Shown here piece after piece: positions 25,242 through 32,053 of a DNA stretch of 32,053 bases (the first letter of the stretch is position 1; the number at the start of each line of letters is the position of its first letter). The position numbers were made by a program, and so were the translations under genes. The DNA lies in the NCBI GenBank assembly GCA_937898665.1, contig CALEIY010000178.1, positions 1-32,053 on the forward strand. Direction: 5' to 3'. The notes under the pieces were generated by a model. It did not search any database. It saw only the letters and a list, made by a program, of their open reading frames with translations, and was not told the origin of the DNA. The stretch comes from Candidatus Bathyarchaeota archaeon. GTDB lineage: Archaea; Thermoproteota; Bathyarchaeia; TCS64; B23.

Positions 25242-26953
25242 CCCCCAGCCTCTCTAACCCTCCTCGCAATCCGCTCCGAGAGCTCCTCCACCTTCTCCTC
25301 CGGAATCTTCTCGAAGAGCGGCTTGGGCACGCCCAGCTTGAGGCCGACCTCTAGGGGAGCCAAAGCCTCCTCCAGCGGGACATTCTCCCGTTCACCGTAG
25401 CCGAGCTGCCTCCAGAGCTCCAAAGCCTTGAAGGGCATGATGGGCTCCATCAAAACCGCTATCGCCTTAGCCAGCCATAGGGCGTTATGGATGATCAGCT
25501 TAGCCGCCTCGGGATCGGTCTTAATACGCCTCCACGGCTCCCCCTCCTGTAGATATCGGTTTCCATAGGAGGCGACTGTCAAAACGGCGTCCACCACCCT
25601 CTTAAACTCGTATTCATCGAGTCCATGTCTAATCTCCATTATGGCCTCCTCCACGACGGCTTTGACACCACTCTCCACATCACCCTCTGGGATGACGCCG
25701 TAATTCCTCTTGGCGAAGAGGAGCGCCCTATAGAGGAAGTTTCCGAGGGTTGCTACCAGCTCATGGTTCACCTTTTCGGCGTAGGTTCTCCAGCTGAAGT
25801 CGAGGTCTCGGGTATGCCCCGTATAGGAGACGACGTAGTATCTCAGTGCATCTGGGTCTAGGCCCTCGTTGAGGTAGTCGTCCTCAACCCAGATGACGTA
25901 TCCACGGCTCTTAGAGAAGACCTTGCCCTCAACCTTAACCATCCCCGAGGCTATGACGGCGTAGGGGAGGCTGTATCCCGCCCCCTTCAACATGGCAGGC
26001 CAGAAGATGCAGTGATGGTAGATGATGTCGCCGCCGATGAAGTGGATGATGTAGCCAGGGCCACGCCAGAAGTATTCCCAGTCGCCGCCGGTTCTCTGAG
26101 CCCACTCCTCCGTCGAGCTGATATAGCCTATCGGGGCGTCAACCCAGACGTAGAGGACGAGACCCTCCTCCCCTGGGAACTTCACGCCCCAGTCTAGGTT
26201 CCTGGTGATGTTCCAATCCCTCAAACCCTTCTCAACCCACTGTAGGGCGTAGTTCCTCGCGTTCTCGGTTCCATCCATCTGCTTTAGGAAATCTCTGAGG
26301 AAATCCTCGAAGGCCGTCAACTTGAAGAAGTAATGCCTTGTCTCCCTCATCTCGGGTTTCGAGCCGCAAATTCGGCATCTCGGCTCCAGGAGCTCCCCAG
26401 GCTCCAGGTGGCGTCCACAACCCTGATCACATTCATCTCCCCTTGCCTCGGCGCCGCAATAAGGGCAGATGCCCCTCAGATACCGGTCTGGGAGGAAGCG
26501 TTTACATGTGGGGCAGTAGGGCAGCCTCAGAATCTTCGGGTAGATGTAGCCCCTCTTCATCAATTCGAGGACGATCTGCTGTGTTCTATGGTGGTTTAAT
26601 GGGTCGTCGGTGCTGCCATAGTTGTCGAAGATGATGCCAAGCCTTGGGAAGAGCTCCTTGAAGTGTCGATGATATCGCTCGACGATCTCCCTCGGGGAGA
26701 CGCCCTCCTCCTCAGCCTTCACGGTGATCGGCGTCCCATGGGTGTCGGAGCCGCAGACGAAGACAACCTCCTGCCCCATCTTCCTCAGAAACCTAACGAA
26801 GACGTCGGCTGGGACATAGGTTCTGAGATGCGCTATATGGCAGGGGCCATTAACATAGGGGAGGCCACATGTGACTAGGACAGGTCGATCCTTCGGATAC
26901 TTGAAGACCTCCTCCCTGAGCTTAGAACACCCCCGGGATGAATGGGTGGGCAC
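25238..26953 (-). CDS. metG: Methionyl-tRNA synthetase
   Basis: 'LPYVNGPCHIAHLRTYVPADVFVRFLR' (HIGH-like), zinc-finger cysteines, 'VEGKVFSKSRGYVIWVEDDY' (KMSKS-like), 'FSWRTYAEKVNHELVATLGNFLYRAL'. ORF opens at 27082; GTG 26953 preferred (TATA-like 'ttatat' about 27 nt upstream). Confidence 0.95.
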   Translation of the reverse strand: MPTHSSRGCSKLREEVFKYPKDRPVLVTCGLPYVNGPCHIAHLRTYVPADVFVRFLRKMGQEVVFVCGSDTHGTPITVKAEEEGVSPREIVERYHRHFKELFPRLGIIFDNYGSTDDPLNHHRTQQIVLELMKRGYIYPKILRLPYCPTCKRFLPDRYLRGICPYCGAEARGDECDQGCGRHLEPGELLEPRCRICGSKPEMRETRHYFFKLTAFEDFLRDFLKQMDGTENARNYALQWVEKGLRDWNITRNLDWGVKFPGEEGLVLYVWVDAPIGYISSTEEWAQRTGGDWEYFWRGPGYIIHFIGGDIIYHHCIFWPAMLKGAGYSLPYAVIASGMVKVEGKVFSKSRGYVIWVEDDYLNEGLDPDALRYYVVSYTGHTRDLDFSWRTYAEKVNHELVATLGNFLYRALLFAKRNYGVIPEGDVESGVKAVVEEAIMEIRHGLDEYEFKRVVDAVLTVASYGNRYLQEGEPWRRIKTDPEAAKLIIHNALWLAKAIAVLMEPIMPFKALELWRQLGYGERENVPLEEALAPLEVGLKLGVPKPLFEKIPEEKVEELSERIARRVREAGG

Positions 26954-27072
26954 ACCTCTTAAACCTTTCAGCCGATATAAGAACCCTCCCCATTCTCTCA
27001 GGCTCGATGCTCCATGAGACACTATACTCTGCTTGAAGCTCTTCCTAAGCTCCCTCACCCCTCGAAGTGATG

Positions 27073-27097
27073 GAAGCCTCAATATTTGGGAGGCTTC
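27073..27097. repeat. 8-bp hairpin GAAGCCTC-(9 nt)-GAGGCTTC between the MFS gene and metG
   Basis: Direct reading: perfect 8-bp arms 27073-27080 and 27090-27097. Confidence 0.45.
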
Positions 27098-27146
27098 GCA
27101 TATCCTCCACCTTCGCCATCGCCCTTATCATGCCTCGGATAGCTCC

Positions 27147-28364
27147 CTAATCCGCGTCATCGCCTTCACTTCTATAGGTCTCCGTTGAGAGGAGGAAGAA
27201 GAGAATGGAGAGGAGGAGGGTTGAGAGGACGAGGAGATTCGAGGCATGATAGCCACCCGTCAGATCTATAAGGTATCCATAGAGGGGGGAGGCGAGAGTG
27301 AAGCAGAGGAAGCCGAGGAAGTTTAACAGGCCGAGGGCCACGCCTGAACCCCTCCCCATCATCTCCGTGATCATGGAGAAGGGTAGAACCCAGGACGAGG
27401 AGGAGAGGCCTAGGAGAAAGGCGAGAAGGGCATATAGGGATTGGGAGGAGCCTAGGGATGTCTCCATGATGGCGATGAGGAGGAGCAGCTGTATGATGGA
27501 GCATCCGATCAGGGGGCGCCTCCGACTCCTCATCCTATTCGATATGAGAGGTATGATGATGCATCCAGGTATTCCGGCGATGGTGTAGATGCTGGAGACA
27601 AATCCAGCCTCAAGGTAGGTTAAACCCCCATTCTCCATGAGATACTTTGGAAGCCATGAGAGGAAGACCCATCCAAAGTTCATCAAGGCGTATCCAACGT
27701 AGATCGGATAGAGCTCCCTCCTATTTAGCGCCCTTAGGAGGAGGGTTGAGAGCCGCCCCTCCGAGTCTCCCCCCACCCTGTAGGGGCCTTCCCTCAATAA
27801 TAGGAGGTAGAGGACCTCGCTTAGAGCTAGGATTATGAGGGAGATGAGGTAGAGCAGCCTCCAGCTTCCTAGAAGGGAGATGAAGATGGGGAATCCTATA
27901 TAGGCGGTGGAGGAGCCGATGCCGGAGGCGGCGCTTAGAATCCCTATGGCGGTGGCGCCATCCCTAAACCAGCTTGACAGAAGCTTCACCGAGTTGATGT
28001 AGAAGATGCTGAAGCCGAATCCGAGGAGCATCTGAGCGATGAAGAAGGAGTAGAAGCCCCTCGACAGGTAGATGAGTGAACCCCCAAGGATCGATATAAG
28101 GGTGAAACCGATTATCGCCCTCCTAGGGCCTATGGTCTCCGAGAGGACGCCGCTGACGAGCTGCATGAAGGTATATAGTATGAAGAAGGCTGAGAGGATG
28201 AGGCCCATCTCGGAGTAGGAGAGGCCAAACTCCTCCATGAGGATTGGGCTGAGGGCTGAGGCTGCTGATCTAAGCAGGTTCTCCGTGACGTATCCCAGGA
28301 AGAGTATTGAGAGCGTGAGATAGGCTCTACCCCTCAACGTGTTCCCACAATATCCACCTCTCAA
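27147..28364 (-). CDS. Major facilitator superfamily transporter
   Basis: Many hydrophobic helices; MFS-like 'SGVLSETIGPRRAIIGFTLISILGG' loop and two-half topology. Confidence 0.88.
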   Translation of the reverse strand: MRGGYCGNTLRGRAYLTLSILFLGYVTENLLRSAASALSPILMEEFGLSYSEMGLILSAFFILYTFMQLVSGVLSETIGPRRAIIGFTLISILGGSLIYLSRGFYSFFIAQMLLGFGFSIFYINSVKLLSSWFRDGATAIGILSAASGIGSSTAYIGFPIFISLLGSWRLLYLISLIILALSEVLYLLLLREGPYRVGGDSEGRLSTLLLRALNRRELYPIYVGYALMNFGWVFLSWLPKYLMENGGLTYLEAGFVSSIYTIAGIPGCIIIPLISNRMRSRRRPLIGCSIIQLLLLIAIMETSLGSSQSLYALLAFLLGLSSSSWVLPFSMITEMMGRGSGVALGLLNFLGFLCFTLASPLYGYLIDLTGGYHASNLLVLSTLLLSILFFLLSTETYRSEGDDAD

Positions 28365-28419
28365 ATTTAATGCTTTGCGACGGAATCTTTATCGGATGAG
28401 CTGAGATGCTCTAATCGAT

Positions 28420-29214
28420 ATGGAGAAGCCAAGGGCTGAGATCGGTATAATAGGTGGAACGGGGGTCTACGATCCCGGAATTCTGGAGGATGTCAGGGAG
28501 ATTAAGGTCTATACACCCTATGGGGCGCCCTCAGACCTCATAACCCTCGGAACTTATAAGGGGCGGCGGATCGCCTTCATCCCCCGCCATGGGAGAGGCC
28601 ATCAGATTCCCCCGCATAGGATCAACAATAGGGCCAACATCTGGGCGCTCAAGGAGCTGGGCGTCCAGCGTATCATAGCCAGCTCAGCGGTTGGAAGCCT
28701 CCGAGAGGATTATCGGCCAGGGGACTTCGTCATCCCAGACCAGTTCATAGACCGCACCAAGGGGCGTCCAGACACCTTCTATGAGGGGGGACAGCTCTGC
28801 CACATCTCCATGGCCGACCCCTTCTGCCCCCAGCTAAGGGAGTTCTTCATAGAATTCGCCAGGAAGCTCGGCCTAAGGGTTCACCCAAGGGGAACCTACG
28901 TCTGCATTCAGGGGCCACGATTCTCGACGAGGGCCGAGTCAAGGCTCTTCAGGAGCTGGGGCGCCGACATCATAGGGATGACCCTCTACCCCGAATGCGT
29001 CCTCGCCAGGGAGGCTGAGATATGCTATGTCTCCGTCGCCATGGTCACCGACTACGATGTCTGGGCTGAGAAGCCGGTTTCGACGCAGGAGATCGTGGAG
29101 ACCATGCGCAGAAACGTCGAGAACTTCAGGAAGCTCATAATGGAGGCGATACCGGAGATTCCGAGGGAGAGAACCTGTAAATGTGGCGAAGCCCTAAAGG
29201 AGGCGTTGATATAG
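28420..29214 (+). CDS. S-methyl-5'-thioadenosine / purine nucleoside phosphorylase (MTAP family)
   Basis: '[15 protein letters not shown]', '[42 protein letters not shown]', '[37 protein letters not shown]'. Confidence 0.95.
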   Translation: MEKPRAEIGIIGGTGVYDPGILEDVREIKVYTPYGAPSDLITLGTYKGRRIAFIPRHGRGHQIPPHRINNRANIWALKELGVQRIIASSAVGSLREDYRPGDFVIPDQFIDRTKGRPDTFYEGGQLCHISMADPFCPQLREFFIEFARKLGLRVHPRGTYVCIQGPRFSTRAESRLFRSWGADIIGMTLYPECVLAREAEICYVSVAMVTDYDVWAEKPVSTQEIVETMRRNVENFRKLIMEAIPEIPRERTCKCGEALKEALI

Positions 29215-29217
29215 GCT

Positions 29218-29658
29218 TCAGACCCCTCGACGTCTATGGAGCTCCCAGGGATAGATGACTCCCTCACCGAGCGAGTGATGATAGTCGACGGCGACCTTCG
29301 AAGACCTTGGAAGCAGCAGTGTGGCGGTTCTGATCTCTGAAGCCCCATAACCTCTCAGATTTTGTATGGCGTCTCCAAGGGCGTCGGCGGCCTCCTCCAC
29401 GTCGAATACGATTAGGATCCGCCTATTCCTCAACTCCAGGGTTGAGATTCTCCCCACATCGATGGGGATGTTAGCATGAAGCGTTATGAGGTCTGAGACG
29501 CCGAGGTGATCTGAGAGGAGTCTGGCGAAGACCCAGCCTCGCCTTCCGAGGCCGATGATGACGTCTGGCTTGAAGCTGGAAGCCCTGATCCCATCGGCCA
29601 GCTCCCCGATGAGACGGTGGAGCTGATACCATCCTATCGGTTTCCCCCCTCTCGGCAA
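29218..29658 (-). CDS. Phosphoribosyltransferase-domain protein
   Basis: 'PDVIIGLGRRGWVFARLLSDHLGV', 'RRILIVFDVEEAADALGDAIQNLRGYGASEIRTATLL'. TTG start. Confidence 0.8.
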   Translation of the reverse strand: MPRGGKPIGWYQLHRLIGELADGIRASSFKPDVIIGLGRRGWVFARLLSDHLGVSDLITLHANIPIDVGRISTLELRNRRILIVFDVEEAADALGDAIQNLRGYGASEIRTATLLLPRSSKVAVDYHHSLGEGVIYPWELHRRRGV

Positions 29659-29748
29659 GGTTCAACCCCACTTACCTTAAATGGGAATAAAGATTTGTCG
29701 ACTCTCCACATCGAGCCTATGGAGATACCTTTAACTAAACGATTAACA

Positions 29749-29786
29749 TCGCATCTGGAATGAAAGGGTCTATATGGGAGATGCGA
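29749..29786. repeat. 8-bp inverted repeat TCGCATCT / AGATGCGA flanking a TATA-like sequence upstream of aIF2-beta
   Basis: Direct reading: arms 29749-29756 and 29779-29786, 22-nt spacer containing 'gggtctatatggg'. Confidence 0.45.
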
Positions 29787-29805
29787 GTAGATTGTGTGAG
29801 AGTTG

Positions 29806-30216
29806 ATGAAGCTGAGCTATGAGGAGATGCTGGAGAGGGCCTTCGCCAGGCTGCCGAGACACGTCACAAAGTCGGAGAGGTTTGTCATTCCAGAGCCGGA
29901 TGTGAGGCAGTTCGGTAGGAGAACCCTCATACTCAACTTCAAGGAGATATGCGACGAGCTCCGCAGAGACCCCGATCACCTGTTGAGGTATCTCTCCGGC
30001 GAATTGGCGACCCTCGCCACCTTCGACGGAGTGAGGGCTGTCTTCAAGGGAAACTTCAACCCCCAGACCATTAGAAGCCTCATAAGACGCTACACCGAGC
30101 GCTACGTCATCTGCCCCGTCTGTAAGAGACCCGACACCAGATTGGTTCGTGAGAAGCGCCTATGGTTCCTCCAGTGCGAGGCCTGCGGAGCCCGATCATC
30201 GCTTGGGACGAGCTGA
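29806..30216 (+). CDS. Translation initiation factor aIF2 subunit beta
   Basis: 'FVIPEPDVRQFGRRTLILNFKEICDELRRDPDHLLRYLSGELAT', C-terminal zinc finger 'CPVCKRPDTRLVREKRLWFLQCEACGARSSL'. Confidence 0.95.
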   Translation: MKLSYEEMLERAFARLPRHVTKSERFVIPEPDVRQFGRRTLILNFKEICDELRRDPDHLLRYLSGELATLATFDGVRAVFKGNFNPQTIRSLIRRYTERYVICPVCKRPDTRLVREKRLWFLQCEACGARSSLGTS

Positions 30217-30222
30217 GGGGAG

Positions 30223-30522
30223 ATGGCTGAGGTATACCTGAAGGTGATGAGGCATGGCAGGGACACCCTTGTAGCCGTCTGCGACGCCGAGCTCCTCGGG
30301 AAGACCCTTGAGGGCGGGCGAGTCCCCTTCAAGGTGAATGAACACTTCTACAAGGGCGTCGAGGCCACCGTGGAGGAGGCGCTGGAGGCGATGAGGAAGG
30401 CCACCATCTGTAACCTCGTCGGCAGACGGATCGTGGAGGCGGCCATACGCTGCGGGATGGTTCACGAGAAGGCAGTCATATACTTCGGCGACGTCCCCCA
30501 TGCTCAGATCATCCATCTATGA
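30223..30522 (+). CDS. DUF424 family protein
   Basis: 'VAVCDAELLGKTLEGG...FKVNEHFYKGVEATVEEALEAMRKATICNLVGRRIVEAAI...VIYFGDVPHAQII', the pattern of archaeal DUF424, directly after aIF2-beta. Confidence 0.88.
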   Translation: MAEVYLKVMRHGRDTLVAVCDAELLGKTLEGGRVPFKVNEHFYKGVEATVEEALEAMRKATICNLVGRRIVEAAIRCGMVHEKAVIYFGDVPHAQIIHL

Positions 30523-30568
30523 CAGACCCTTTAAAGCCCTGAACTCCTTCTCTACTCGGTGAAACTCT

Positions 30569-31825
30569 TTGAATGAGTATAAGGTGAAGGACATAGGCCT
30601 AGCCGATGAGGGGGAGCTCCTCATAGAGTGGGCTGAGGCCCACATGCCGGTTCTAAGGCAGATAAGACAGCGCTTCCAGAGGGAGCGGCCCCTGGAGGGG
30701 GTTCGCATAGGGGCGTGCCTCCACGTCACCAAGGAGACGGCCGTCCTCGTCAAAACCCTTGAGGCAGGGGGAGCGGAAGTCTATCTCTGCGCCTCGAACC
30801 CCCTGTCGACGCAGGATGAGGTGGCGGCGGCCCTCGCAAGGGCTGGAACCCACGTCTACGCCTGGAGGGGTGAGACAACGGAGGAGTATTACTGGTGTAT
30901 CAACCGAGTCATCGATCATAGGCCGATGCTGACGATGGACGATGGGGCAGATCTCGTCAGCACGCTTCACTCGAAGAGGACTGAGGCCCTGGAGGATGTC
31001 AAGGGCGGCTCGGAGGAGACTACGACGGGGGTTATAAGGCTTAGGGCTATGGCCGCCGATGGGGCGTTGAGATACCCCATCATCGCCGTCAATGACACCT
31101 ATACGAAGTATCTCTTCGACAACCGATATGGGACTGGGCAGAGCACCATAGACGGCATCCTTAGGGCGACGGCCATTCTGCTGGCTGGGAAGACCTTCGT
31201 CGTCTGCGGCTATGGATGGTGCAGCAGGGGGATAGCGATGAGGGCTAAGGGGATGGGGGCCAACGTCATCGTCACCGAGGTCAACCCCCTAAGGGCCTTG
31301 GAGGCCGTGATGGACGGCTTTAGGGTTATGCCCCTCATAAAGGCGGCTCCCCTTGGGGACATCTTCGTCACCGCTACGGGGAACATAAACGTCATCGACA
31401 GGCGACACATGGAGTTGATGAAGGACGGCGCCATACTCGCCAACGCTGGACACTTCAACGTCGAGATAAATCTCAAAGCCCTGGAGGAGCTTTCGGTCTC
31501 GAAGCGTAGGATCAGGCCGAACCTCGAGGAGTATAGGCTGAGGGATGGCCGGAGGCTCTACCTCCTCGCTGAGGGGAGGCTCGTCAACCTCGCCGCCGCT
31601 GAGGGTCATCCCAGCGAGGTTATGGATATGAGCTTCTCAAACCAGGCCCTCGTGGCCGAGTATCTATGGAAGACCGAAGGCCTTGAGCCGAAGGTCTACG
31701 ATGTTCCAAGGGAGATCGATGAGACGGTTGCCAGGCTGAAGCTGAGGGGGATGGGCATAGAGATCGATGAGCTGACCGAGGAGCAGCGTCGATATCTCCA
31801 GAGCTGGAGGGAGGGAACCATCTAA
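30569..31825 (+). CDS. ahcY: S-adenosyl-L-homocysteine hydrolase (adenosylhomocysteinase)
   Basis: '[45 protein letters not shown]', '[39 protein letters not shown]', 'HFNVEI', '[27 protein letters not shown]'. TTG start. Confidence 0.96.
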   Translation: MNEYKVKDIGLADEGELLIEWAEAHMPVLRQIRQRFQRERPLEGVRIGACLHVTKETAVLVKTLEAGGAEVYLCASNPLSTQDEVAAALARAGTHVYAWRGETTEEYYWCINRVIDHRPMLTMDDGADLVSTLHSKRTEALEDVKGGSEETTTGVIRLRAMAADGALRYPIIAVNDTYTKYLFDNRYGTGQSTIDGILRATAILLAGKTFVVCGYGWCSRGIAMRAKGMGANVIVTEVNPLRALEAVMDGFRVMPLIKAAPLGDIFVTATGNINVIDRRHMELMKDGAILANAGHFNVEINLKALEELSVSKRRIRPNLEEYRLRDGRRLYLLAEGRLVNLAAAEGHPSEVMDMSFSNQALVAEYLWKTEGLEPKVYDVPREIDETVARLKLRGMGIEIDELTEEQRRYLQSWREGTI

Positions 31826-31865
31826 CTCGAAAGAGCGATATAGCCGACCCACAATCTTTCTAAAC

Positions 31866-32053
31866 GTGGCCGAGGGAGAGGCCGAGCGAGATCGGGTTTT
31901 AGAGATCATCAGGAGGCTGAGGGCGGAGTATCCAGATGTGAAGGGGACAGCCCTCAAGTGGGAGACGCCCCTCGACCTCCTGGTGGCGACCATCCTCTCA
32001 GCCCAGACGACGGATGAGAAGGTCAACAGGGTGACGGAGCACCTCTTCAAGAA
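31866..32053 (+). CDS. nth: Endonuclease III (HhH-GPD DNA glycosylase), 5' part, truncated at window end
   Basis: GTG 31866 translates to VAEGEAERDRVLEIIRRLRAEYPDVKGTALKWETPLDLLVATILSAQTTDEKVNRVTEHLFK, the Nth N-terminal signature (LVATILSAQTTD). Confidence 0.9.
   Translation, partial: MAEGEAERDRVLEIIRRLRAEYPDVKGTALKWETPLDLLVATILSAQTTDEKVNRVTEHLFK

Noticed and set aside
1-32053. CRISPR arrays, transposons, integrases, toxin-antitoxin or defence islands
   Set aside because: No spaced direct repeats, transposase/integrase motifs, or defence-family signatures seen; the window is core-genome in character.

Overview
This window is a compact, GC-rich stretch of an archaeal chromosome. Two partial genes sit at the edges (IMPase-like at the left, endonuclease III at the right), with about 37 protein-coding genes in between. 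The gene set is mostly core: SfsA, aIF1A, RIO1 kinase, a KH-domain RNA-binding protein, both DNA topoisomerase VI subunits, two sugar-1-phosphate nucleotidyltransferases plus a phosphoglucosamine-mutase-type enzyme, triosephosphate isomerase, S25e, a 2-oxoacid:ferredoxin oxidoreductase operon with a fused gamma/delta subunit, a tRNA methylthiotransferase, FtsZ, MetRS, MTA phosphorylase, aIF2-beta with a DUF424 protein, and S-adenosylhomocysteinase. S25e, topo VI and FtsZ together suggest a TACK-type, Bathyarchaeia/Korarchaeota-like lineage, but this is inference only. I found no tRNA, rRNA, CRISPR array, transposon, integrase or recognisable defence system, and nothing that convincingly amounts to a new multi-gene system. 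The items most worth a second look are: (i) the 343-bp gap upstream of ftsZ, which carries consecutive small inverted repeats including a near-perfect palindrome; (ii) inverted repeats in the leaders of aIF1A and aIF2-beta; (iii) a divergent PorA with a fused PorGD next to a divergently transcribed family III CoA-transferase; (iv) the UPF0282 MBL / COG1340-like coiled-coil overlapping pair; (v) a cyclophilin-like / RimK-like / Ldh2-like / threonine aldolase operon of unclear pathway; (vi) overlapping 3' ends of convergent genes. Family assignments come from motif recognition in the translations; no database search was run.
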